A stretch of 64,000 nt of DNA, from the NCBI RefSeq assembly GCF_963665445.1, contig NZ_OY762276.1, positions 1,024,001 through 1,088,000 on the forward strand, given 5' to 3'. The position numbers were made by a program, and so were the translations under genes. Below are positions 34,421 through 42,517 of the stretch, one piece after another. Each line of letters starts with the position of its first letter. Position 1 is the stretch's first letter. The notes beneath the pieces were generated by a model. It ran no database searches, was not told the DNA's origin, and saw nothing but the letters and a program-made list of their open reading frames with translations. Source of the stretch: an uncultured Desulfobulbus sp. Its GTDB lineage: Bacteria; Desulfobacterota; Desulfobulbia; Desulfobulbales; Desulfobulbaceae.

Positions 34421-35437
34421 CTATTTTAAGAGCAGCATCATTACGGTCGGGAGTAGTGCAGCCACAGATTTTTTAGTGGTATTATTTTCCGTTGAAGGCG
34501 GCGCATCATCCCCCGTGAGCGTAACATTGTTGGATAATGTAATATTCATTGCTCCCATGTTCACGTCTATATGACCGCTGGCGGCATCAACCTCTCCTGT
34601 GTCTCCGACATCTATCTTGCTGAAATCCTCGAGGAAGGCATGGGTTGCACCTCCATATACACCGCCATCGAGAGTAACAAAATCTCCGTTTTGTACCGGT
34701 ACGGTTAAGCTGATTTGTAAACTCAGGGTATCAGGGGCGCTACTTAAAAATTGAACGTTTCGTATAATGTCCGTGTAACTCGTCGGATTGAGCAAAGTTT
34801 CGCCAGTCGCATTATCGTATACTTGAAAATCGTCACGCGAGAACACACTTGAAGCATTTGGTAGCATGGCCAAACCATCCGTATTGGCGTACTCTCCACT
34901 CAGATTGTAACATCCTCCATCGAGATAATTCCCACTTGGATAACGGCAGATCATAGTCAAACCACCAAGTCCCAAGGAAGGGGCTCCGGTTATGTAGTTG
35001 AATGCACCCGTGACATCCACTGTAACGGTCATCACCCCCCCACTGTCCGGGGCGTTGACAGTGCCAGAATAAGAGATACCAGCCGCTAGTGGCGCCACCA
35101 ATACCTCTTCAGAGCTTCCGTCAATTACGCTGATTAAATTTTCTGTACGGGTAACAGATCTTTTGGATCCAAGGGTGTATTCAGAGCGACCTGTTATCGT
35201 TGTGCTGGCATGATCAGTTTTGATGGCATTGCTATTGATGTATTCTTCATTACTAACTACGATGATTGATTTATCGATGTCTGAACTTCCTGTTTCCTGG
35301 AATACGGTCACGGTGTCATTCGTATCCGCTGGGTGAATGGTTGCCCATACCCCAGCAAAGGATTGTTTGGGTAATGTAAAGAAAGCTGCATATATGATGC
35401 ACAGGCTGAATGTCGTAGTATTTGAATGATTTTTCAT
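34421..35437 (-). CDS. Secreted protein with hydrophobic C-terminal tail, unknown function
   Basis: 338 aa from ATG 35437 (ACAGGA 8 nt before); the frame is open upstream to 35545 but that start has no ribosome site. A signal peptide ends near SFAGVWA. The mature part is Thr/Ser/Asp-rich and beta-like, with one Cys pair (MICRYPSG, DGGCYNLSG), suggesting a surface or extracellular protein. It ends NNTTKKSVAALLPTVMMLLLK: a charged spacer and short hydrophobic tail like those of the proteins at 30748 and 39798. No known domain. Confidence 0.65.
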   Translation of the reverse strand: MKNHSNTTTFSLCIIYAAFFTLPKQSFAGVWATIHPADTNDTVTVFQETGSSDIDKSIIVVSNEEYINSNAIKTDHASTTITGRSEYTLGSKRSVTRTENLISVIDGSSEEVLVAPLAAGISYSGTVNAPDSGGVMTVTVDVTGAFNYITGAPSLGLGGLTMICRYPSGNYLDGGCYNLSGEYANTDGLAMLPNASSVFSRDDFQVYDNATGETLLNPTSYTDIIRNVQFLSSAPDTLSLQISLTVPVQNGDFVTLDGGVYGGATHAFLEDFSKIDVGDTGEVDAASGHIDVNMGAMNITLSNNVTLTGDDAPPSTENNTTKKSVAALLPTVMMLLLK

Positions 35438-35967
35438 TGCTTTTCCTGTAAGAGACTCTGTAAAGTTGATGTATAATACAGAAAAAAGTAGAAAGCTCAA
35501 GCTATAGTTTGTTCTCAAGCTTATGTTTGCGGGTTGTAGGCACATTTTAGTGCAGTGCCGGAGAAAATATCACGCAATTTCAATGTGATAAAATTTTACG
35601 CGTGGTGAAAATCTCAAAATCTGTGGGCACACGCGAAGCGATATTTCAGTTGAAATACGCGAATTAACACGCTAACGTGGTGGGCAGTCATGTATCTGCG
35701 AACCACGAAACGAAAAAACAAGAACGGCACCGTTACCGAGTATCTCCAGCTCGCCCACAACGAGCGGAATCCGGAGACCAACTCCACCGTTGCCCGCATT
35801 ATCCACAGCTTCGGACGCGCCGATCAGCTCGACCGTGAGGCCTTGGTGCGGCTCGCCCGATCTATAGCCAGAGTCTGCGGGGTAACCATTGTTGACCCCG
35901 CTGGTAGCGAGGAGGCTCAAGGTGGTGGACTGCCCGACGATCTTGAGATCCTGCGCACAGTGGAACT

Positions 35968-37467
35968 CAATGCCGTTGACTTAAGGGTTTCTCGGTGCAA
36001 AAATCACCAACCATCTGAATTTACAATTTATTTACAGACGCGGCAATGTTATCATTCCCGTAACCAACTAATATTTCGACAGAAAATCAAATTCAAGAGA
36101 ACATTGGCAATGAAGTTGCAGTGAAAATTGTGTGCCAACTGGCTGTGATAGCGGCAAAAGCGAAACATATTATTCACTGGAGTTCATTTCCCGTTTTCTT
36201 CCTCAAAGCAGGCAGGATATCGACGCCTCTTTTAATGGCGAGGATTTTACCCGAAACCGCAAATTGCCACTGGCCATCACCCTTGCTCTACTCATCAATA
36301 TGGTCAGACCTGGTAAACGTTTCGGTTACCAGGAAGTCATCAACCGGTTTTTCAGTGACACCGGTTTGGCTCATGAAAAAGGCCTCTCCCCACCGGACAA
36401 GGCAGCCTTTTTGCGAGCAAGGAAGAAAGTGCCTCTCGATGTTTTCAGCGGTCTTTTCAAGAAAGCTGTTGAAAAAGCTCATAGCCTCGCTTCGACTTGT
36501 GGTGGCGCAAGATGGAATGGCTTTCGTCTTATCGCCATCGATGGTACGAAAAAGAATGTACCGTATAGCAAAGAGTTAGCCCAAACATTCGGCGTCCCCC
36601 ATGGAGCCCATTACCCACAGCTCCTTTCATGCGCGCTTTTCGATGTTCTGCTCAAGATTCCCCTCAATTTGATGTGGGGTGCGCATGACGTGAGCGAGAG
36701 GACCATGGCTCTTGAATTGATCAACGATCTCGGCTTAGGCGATTTGCTCCTGCTTGACCGGGGATATCCCGGGTTCGAACTCTTTGAAAAAATACAGAAC
36801 CAAGGCGCCGACTTTCTTGTACGTCTGCCGGATAACGGTTTATTCAAGCCCGTCACCGAGTTTCTTGCCCAAGGACATCGGGATGGCATAGTAACCCTGC
36901 ATCCTTCGGAAGAGTTAATCCGTCAGCGGTTGAGGAACGGCGAGCCCGCGCCGGAGCCAATCAGGTTGCGAGTGGTTAAAATGAGAACCAAGGGGAGCAA
37001 GACTGCCCTGTTCATCACCACTTTGAAGGGCAAAGCCGCATACCCTGTAGGCTCGTTGCGGGAACTCTATCATCTTCGATGGGAGGAGGAAGAGTTTTAC
37101 AAGCTTATCAAAGAGCTGCTGGAGGCCGAAAACTTTCGTGGCAAAAGCCGCCAGTTCATTGACCAGGAAGTCATGGCCACTTATCTCTACTGCCTCCTGG
37201 TCCGCATTATGATGATGGAGGCGGCAGTGAAGCACCATATCCCGCTCAGCGGGATATGCCAGCAGGCAGCATTTCTGGCGGCAACGCGGTTTATGGACAA
37301 ACTCTTAGTCAGCCAAACACTCGAAGACTGCCAGCATTGGCTGGAACTCTGCCTCGCTGAAATCAGCTGGCAGCGATACAAAAAACGAACGGGTCGTTCA
37401 TTCCCCCGGATTTCCAAGCGGAGTTACGGGAAATGGGGGCGCCGGTCAGCTTAAGTCAACGGCATTG
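35968..37467 (+). mobile_element. IS4-family element inside the IS1634 gene
   Basis: 1500 bp with perfect 18-bp terminal inverted repeats (CAATGCCGTTGACTTAAG) and a 10-bp target duplication CAGTGGAACT (35958-35967, 37468-37477). Everything needed for mobility seems present. Confidence 0.93.
36132..37454 (+). CDS. IS4-family transposase
   Basis: About 440 aa; a GTG at 36132 is the first possible start and may not be the real one. Motifs: RLIAIDGTKKNVP (Asp), DLLLLDRGYPGFEL (Asp) and LYHLRWEEEEFYKLIKELLE (Y-x2-R-x3-E-x6-K, the IS4 signature). The stop codon lies inside the right terminal repeat. Confidence 0.88.
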   Translation: MPTGCDSGKSETYYSLEFISRFLPQSRQDIDASFNGEDFTRNRKLPLAITLALLINMVRPGKRFGYQEVINRFFSDTGLAHEKGLSPPDKAAFLRARKKVPLDVFSGLFKKAVEKAHSLASTCGGARWNGFRLIAIDGTKKNVPYSKELAQTFGVPHGAHYPQLLSCALFDVLLKIPLNLMWGAHDVSERTMALELINDLGLGDLLLLDRGYPGFELFEKIQNQGADFLVRLPDNGLFKPVTEFLAQGHRDGIVTLHPSEELIRQRLRNGEPAPEPIRLRVVKMRTKGSKTALFITTLKGKAAYPVGSLRELYHLRWEEEEFYKLIKELLEAENFRGKSRQFIDQEVMATYLYCLLVRIMMMEAAVKHHIPLSGICQQAAFLAATRFMDKLLVSQTLEDCQHWLELCLAEISWQRYKKRTGRSFPRISKRSYGKWGRRSA

Positions 37468-39060
37468 CAGTGGAACTCGGCACAGTGCTGGTCATCGAAA
37501 CCCTTTGGGAGCGGTTGGGTATCGGCAAAGCGCTGCGGTCTCTGCTGGACAAAGGCAAGTATGCCGTTGCCTATGACCAGGCCCTGCTGGCCATGACCGC
37601 CAATCGTCTCTGCGCACCGGAATCCAAACTCGGTGTTTGGGATCGGTGGCTGGAGCAGGTCCATCTGCCCAAATGCCAAGGCCTGAAACTGCGGCAGATG
37701 TACGAGGCGATGGATTTCCTCCACAAGCATATCGACGCGGTAGAGGAAGCAGTCTTTTTTCAGACCGCCAACTTGTTCAACCTCTCGGTTGATCTGATCT
37801 TTTACGATACGACGACGGCTTCATTCTCCATTGATTACGAGGACGAGGAAGACGAAAACGACGGTCTGCGTCAGTACGGTCATTCCAAAGAGGGCACGTG
37901 GACGCCGCAAATCGTGGTCGCCCTGGCGGTTACCCGAGAGGGATTGCCGGTAAAAAGTTGGGTTTTTCCCGGTAACACGGCGGATGTATCCACGATCGAG
38001 CGCATCAGAAAGGACCTGCGAGGCTGGAACCTCGGTCGAGCGCTGTTCGTGGCCGACTCGGGTATGAACTCCTCCGCTAACCGAGAAGAACTTGCACGGG
38101 CCTGTGGCAAATACCTGCTGGCCACCCGCATGGCATCGGTGGCCGAAATCAAGAAAGAGGTCCTCTCGCAACCAGGTCGCTTCACCACCTTCACCGACAA
38201 CCTGCAAGCCAAGGAAGTTGTTATCGGCGATGGCGAGCGACGGCGGCGATACATCCTCTGCTTCAACCCAAAGGAAGCAGAGCGGCAACGAATACATCGG
38301 GAAGAGATCGTCGGCATGCTCGAAGAGCAGCTTGCCGGCCATAAAGACCGTGATGCTTCCGCCCAATGGGCCGTCGAACTGCTGGCCTCAAAACGATACA
38401 AGCGATACCTGAGAACAACCGAGGCCGGAAAAATTCGCCTGGACCGAGCAGCCATCACCGAGGCCAAACGCTACGACGGCAAGTGGGTGCTGGAAACCAA
38501 CGATGACACCATCAGCCTTGAAGATGCGGCCCTTGGCTACAAAGGGCTTTTGGTTATCGAACGGTGTTTCCGATCCCTCAAGCGCACCCAGATCAAAATG
38601 ATGCCTATGTATCATTGGGCCGCACGGCGCATCGAAACGCATGTAAAAATCTGTGTTCTGGCGCTGCTCATAGAGCGCGTTGCGGAACGTGAGTGCGGGG
38701 AGCCCTGGTCCCGGATACGGCGCAACTTAGCCAAACTTCAAGCCACTGAGTTTCAAAACGACCAGCACAGTTTTTTTCAGATTAATTCAGCGCCGGAAGC
38801 CTGTCGTGAACTGATGAAAAAACTTGTAACTCCGCTACCGACCAAAATTTTTGGCATTAAGCCCCTTGAAAAATAAGTGCAATACCTGTGGGCACACGCC
38901 AAAATCGGCACCACCCGCCAACGCCCACCAGGCAAGGCTTTGCGGCTAGGCGTGTTCCACAACCCGTAAACCCAGGTCAAGTTTCGGGGTTGGCGCAATT
39001 AAGCGAGATCCGACAACCAACCTCTTGAAATAATATCATTTTAACGTGAAAAGCCTTTTA

Positions 39061-39291
39061 GGGGTCGCTTCGGAAAACGGATTGCAAAGTACGCTAAGCC
39101 GTTTGCAGCGCCCTTAGTGGCCTATACTTACCTGCACCGATCTTGGCGCTGCTGCGCCAGAGATAATCGCCGGTCAGGTTGATATGCTCCCATCCCAGCG
39201 GCGACAGATATTGAAACAGTGCATCATGGGGTCTGTTCACGAAACGGAAAAAAAATAGCACGCTAATCTTGCCTGGTGGCAAGCTTAACAT
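39061..39291 (-). mobile_element. Tn3-family remnant: terminal repeat and transposase C-terminus
   Basis: From 39061 the sequence GGGGTCGCTTCGGAAAACGG and the following ACGCTAAG match the 38-bp terminal repeat style of Tn21-type Tn3 transposons. The minus-strand frame 39291-39094 encodes [20 protein letters not shown], the hallmark C-terminus of Tn3 transposases. The rest of the gene is missing beyond about 39290. 38900-39060 just left of it holds no recognised gene. Confidence 0.8.
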
Positions 39292-39797
39292 GTCCGCGAC
39301 CTGAACCTGAACGCCAGATCCATTCAGTCTTCGAGCTACGTATAATCAGGAAACATCTCAAATCCAGCCTGCGCAAAATATATTGAGACTGCCAGTTCCC
39401 GCCTCAATTATGTCCCAGAAAAGCGAGACCATCTCTCTCCATAATTGCTCCCCAAGTCTGTCCAATCGACTAGCACTTGTTCCTCCCTTCCCCAAAAAAC
39501 GTTTCGTTTTTTTTCATATTTTTTTTATGTTTCACCTGTGCTTGGATAGTAAAAAAAACAAGATGTTGCAATAACTGATCGTTTTATAACGAACACCACA
39601 TTGTAACTGCCTCCCTTATTCTAAAGGGACAACATGGAATTAAGTAGTTGCCAGAAATATTTTTGCAATGTTAACTTAGGCAAATATGCCTACTTACCTT
39701 GCAGTAAATATACCTATATATTTTTTATTATAAAAATTGGAGAGACTCACAAGCTCATCAAATAAGATATTTCTTATTACTTTTTCGAGCGTAGATT
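39292..39797. other. AT-rich region upstream of propeller gene
   Basis: About 500 bp without a recognised gene. The AT-rich last 200 bp must hold the promoter of the beta-propeller gene; no clear boxes could be fixed. Confidence 0.3.
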
Positions 39798-41048
39798 ATG
39801 AAATCGAAAAAAAACATTATGTTGTTAAGCCTATCGTTATTTTTTATCAGTGTTAATGCCTGGTCAGGTACTCCTGGTACTCTAAAATGGGCTTTTGGAA
39901 CCGGTGATGAAGTCACATCTTCTCCTGCTATTGGACCAGATGGAACAATATATATTGGCTCTCAAGATAAAAATTTCTACGCTATTAACCCTAACGGTAC
40001 AAAGAAATGGAGCTTTTCGACCGGAACTAGAATTCTGGGATCACCTGCTATAAATTCCGATGGTATTATTTATGTACAATCAAATGGTGATTATACCTTA
40101 TTTCCGCCAATTAGTGGCTATCTCTACGCTATTAATCCAGACGGATCCGAGAAATGGCGGTTTGCGACAGGGCAAGGCTCTGCTTCCTCCTGTCCTAGTT
40201 TTGGGGCCGATGGAACAATTTATGTGGCCACAGCAACGTCTTTATGGGCCATAAACCCAGATGGAACCAAGAAATGGAGCGTAGACAATCAATCGAGTTG
40301 TATCGATGACCCAGAAACTTCAAGCCCAAGTGTTGGGCCTGATGGTACTATATACATCGGTTCATGTAAAACCTATTATTGTTATTATCCTGCTCTCAAA
40401 GGATCAGTTTATGCACTCAATCCGAATGGTACTGAAAAATGGACTATGAGAATTGGAAGTGAAGTTCGATCTTCTCCTGCTATTAGCAGTGACGGGACGA
40501 TTTATGTAGGGGCGTACGATTCTAAGGTCTATGCCATCAATTCAAACGGCACTTTGAAGTGGGATTTTTACTGTAACGGACATATTTATGCCTCTCCCTC
40601 TATCGGTAAGGATGGCACAATATATGTGGGTGTGAAATTGGGGGACGCAGATAAATTTTATGCGATTCATCCGAATGGTACGGAAAAGTGGTCATTCACA
40701 CTCTCTAGAGGCACCGTTTCTTCGGCTTGCATAAGTGCTGACGGCACAATATACTTTGCCGGATGGGATGATAGACTATATGCTCTAAATTCAGATGGCA
40801 CCCAGAAATGGCTTTTTACCATCCCGTGGGGGCTCGGTTCCAAATCATCGCCGGCTATTGCCGCGGATGGTACCATATATGTGGGACTGGCCGATAAATT
40901 GTATGCTGTTTACGGCGGATCTGATGGGTTGGCAAAATCATCTTGGCCAATGTTTAATCATGATGTGAGGCATGTAGGAAAATTTGAGACTTTAGCTGAA
41001 AATAGATACATTATTCCTTTTCTATCGCCTTTACTCTTGGACAAATAA
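39798..41048 (+). CDS. Secreted PQQ-like beta-propeller protein
   Basis: 416 aa with a signal peptide (to about residue 23). Some eight repeats follow the pattern SPAIGPDGTIYIGS...YAINPNGTKKW, a PQQ/quinoprotein-like (BamB-like) propeller blade. The pocket residues of true quinoprotein dehydrogenases are not seen, so a structural or binding role outside the cytoplasm is more likely. The C-terminus is IIPFLSPLLLDK, again a short hydrophobic tail with a final charged residue. Confidence 0.75.
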   Translation: MKSKKNIMLLSLSLFFISVNAWSGTPGTLKWAFGTGDEVTSSPAIGPDGTIYIGSQDKNFYAINPNGTKKWSFSTGTRILGSPAINSDGIIYVQSNGDYTLFPPISGYLYAINPDGSEKWRFATGQGSASSCPSFGADGTIYVATATSLWAINPDGTKKWSVDNQSSCIDDPETSSPSVGPDGTIYIGSCKTYYCYYPALKGSVYALNPNGTEKWTMRIGSEVRSSPAISSDGTIYVGAYDSKVYAINSNGTLKWDFYCNGHIYASPSIGKDGTIYVGVKLGDADKFYAIHPNGTEKWSFTLSRGTVSSACISADGTIYFAGWDDRLYALNSDGTQKWLFTIPWGLGSKSSPAIAADGTIYVGLADKLYAVYGGSDGLAKSSWPMFNHDVRHVGKFETLAENRYIIPFLSPLLLDK

Positions 41049-41056
41049 TTCTATTA

Positions 41057-41179
41057 ATGATAAAATATAAAATTATTCTTAATGTTGACGATTGGAATTG
41101 GAAAGATGAGGATTTCATAAAAAAAGTTGCCTCGAATTATCAAAATAGAAATAGATTCCCCATTCAAATTGCCAAGTAG
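41057..41179 (+). CDS. 40-aa AT-rich reading frame, uncertain
   Basis: Begins 9 bp after the propeller gene and reads MIKYKIILNVDDWNWKDEDF and on to IQIAK. Composition is protein-like, but there is no ribosome site and no recognised family. It may be the truncated start of a longer gene at the cargo/core boundary. Confidence 0.25.
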   Translation: MIKYKIILNVDDWNWKDEDFIKKVASNYQNRNRFPIQIAK

Positions 41180-41321
41180 AAGTTATAGTAAGCATTTTAG
41201 TCCATTTATTTTATCCACACTACTGTGGATGTCAGGTCCACGAGTTTCTATATCTCCTGTCAATATTGATAAATGGAGAATGGCGACTCATTCGCGTAGC
41301 GCCCCCCCTGTCAGCGTGACA

Positions 41322-41714
41322 TCAATGGTCTACCCGTTTCGGCGCCTTCATCGGCGCAAACTTGCCCTGAGTAGCTTCTTTCGCGGCCTCTGCCTGTTGG
41401 TGCTTTTTGCCAGTCCCACCTGGCTTTCGATGGACGAATGGCGCGGCGGCAATCGCGCACTTGTCCCGGCGCTCCGGTGGAGCGTTTGGATTGTTCATGA
41501 CGCGAAGCATGTACTCCAGAGGGGTAAGGTTCTCCCGCTGGACCTCATCGACAATATCCGCCGAACGGGTGATCAAGTCTTTTCCGTGACGAAAGGCCAA
41601 GGCACACTGACGACTGCAAAACCTACGCTTTTCATACACGCCCGGCCTCTCGATTTGGCCAGACGGATACACCCGTCGTTTCAGCAGTTCGCCACAAAAT
41701 TCACACTTTTTCAT
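41322..41714 (-). CDS. Terminase-small-subunit-like protein with zinc motif
   Basis: 130 aa. The N-terminus has CEFCG and CSRQC pairs, a likely zinc ribbon. The middle LTPLEYMLRVMNNPNAPPERRDKCAIAAAPFVHRK fits a segment found in phage small-terminase-like proteins, which recognise DNA to be packaged. In a satellite island such a protein could redirect a helper phage packaging machine. Last gene of the minus-strand replication operon; its ATG overlaps the preceding frame by 4 bp. Confidence 0.65.
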   Translation of the reverse strand: MKKCEFCGELLKRRVYPSGQIERPGVYEKRRFCSRQCALAFRHGKDLITRSADIVDEVQRENLTPLEYMLRVMNNPNAPPERRDKCAIAAAPFVHRKPGGTGKKHQQAEAAKEATQGKFAPMKAPKRVDH

Positions 41715-41938
41715 TTACTCGATTCCGTAGTGTAGCAATGGTTCCTATTTGGGGATTTTTTCTGCGCGTGAGGAGCGCCGTGGTCTCCGAGGGCGAAGGT
41801 CGCCAGGGATTCAACCCGCCCCCCGTTTGACCACCGACACGCATCGCTCAAGCGGCGCGTCGTGGCCTCCCTAAGCACGTTCCAGGGGCTACGGGTGTCT
41901 TGACATGCGTAGGTATCGAAATCGCGCATACACCACAT
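41711..41938 (-). CDS. 75-aa protein, unknown
   Basis: Preceded by a strong AGGAGG and overlapping the next gene by ATGA, which supports expression. The sequence (RDFDTYACQDTRSPWN, LREATTRRLSDACRWSNGG) matches no known family. It overlaps the upstream frame (41848-42123) by 91 bp in another phase, so one of the two may be extended or frameshifted. Confidence 0.4.
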   Translation of the reverse strand: MWCMRDFDTYACQDTRSPWNVLREATTRRLSDACRWSNGGRVESLATFALGDHGAPHAQKKSPNRNHCYTTESSK

Positions 41939-42123
41939 TTTGACGCCTCCTCTGCATCGATCTCAAACGGCGGTGCCCAATCATAACCACCCGCATCTAG
42001 AGCAATCGCCAGGATGGTTCGCGCGGTCGTGTCGCGCATCCCCAGGGGTGCCTGTTGCTCAGCGGCCAGGGCCACGGCATGGAGTAAGGCATTCTGCAGG
42101 GTGGTGCGGTCGGTGGTCTTCAA
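41848..42123 (-). CDS. Small Ala-rich protein, unknown
   Basis: 91 aa beginning at a TTG (42123) without a clear ribosome site; the ATG overlapping the stop of the upstream gene is in another phase, so a frameshift near the start is possible. KTTDRTTLQNALLHAVALAA and MRDTTARTILAIALDAGG read like a real helical protein. Sits inside the minus-strand operon of the island core. Confidence 0.45.
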   Translation of the reverse strand: MKTTDRTTLQNALLHAVALAAEQQAPLGMRDTTARTILAIALDAGGYDWAPPFEIDAEEASKCGVCAISIPTHVKTPVAPGTCLGRPRRAA

Positions 42124-42138
42124 TCGTTTCGTTCAGGG

Positions 42139-42513
42139 TCATTGCCGCCACCTAGCATCAATCGCTTCGTCAATCAACCGCGTCAACTTGTTTGGTTTTG
42201 GCATCAACTTTCCTTTGTGCAGAGCGGCAAACAGGGCATCAATAGCGATGTCGTCAAGTTCGCCACAATCAGCACAAAGAGGTATAAACAGCGCCTGCCT
42301 TTCGCTGAGGTTTCGCCGTTTAAAAATAACGGATGGCTTTTTACAAACGACACATGGCGCTTTGCCGGTCAGCCAAACCAAGGCCAACCTGTGAAGCTCC
42401 ACTAATGGCAGGGGGGCAAGCACTGTACACGCCTCCCCGGTCCTGATGCACTTTTGCACATAAGGCCAAAGCCATCCTTGAAAATACGCCTCCAGATCCT
42501 TTTCAAAACCCAT
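42139..42513 (-). CDS. Small zinc-motif protein, unknown
   Basis: 124 aa from ATG 42513 (GGAG before it), starting within the end of the primase gene. Two Cys pairs (CVVCKKP and CADCG) 29-30 residues apart probably bind zinc. Otherwise LEAYFQGWLWPYVQKCI and VELHRLALVWLTGKAP are without known family. Genes of this type are frequent beside satellite primases. Confidence 0.55.
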   Translation of the reverse strand: MGFEKDLEAYFQGWLWPYVQKCIRTGEACTVLAPLPLVELHRLALVWLTGKAPCVVCKKPSVIFKRRNLSERQALFIPLCADCGELDDIAIDALFAALHKGKLMPKPNKLTRLIDEAIDARWRQ

Positions 42514-42517
42514 CTCA

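Larger units (their letters stand above)
35690..38876 (+). pseudogene. IS1634-family transposase split by an IS4 insertion
   Basis: The N-terminal part (35690-35968, starting MYLRTTKRKNKNG) and the C-terminal part (37470-38876, 468 aa) join in frame when the 1500-bp IS and one copy of its 10-bp duplication are removed, giving a protein of about 560 aa. IS1634 features: IIHSFGRADQLDREALVRLA, LIFYDTTTASFSID (Asp), ALFVADSGMNS (Asp), GLLVIERCFRSLKRTQIKMMPMYHW (Glu). Its element may be flanked by the 14-bp direct repeat CTGTGGGCACACGC (35621-35634, 38886-38899). Confidence 0.85.

Noticed and set aside
35690..36124. 145-codon frame as an intact gene
   Set aside because: Only its first 93 codons are the IS1634 transposase start; the rest reads into the inserted IS4 element.
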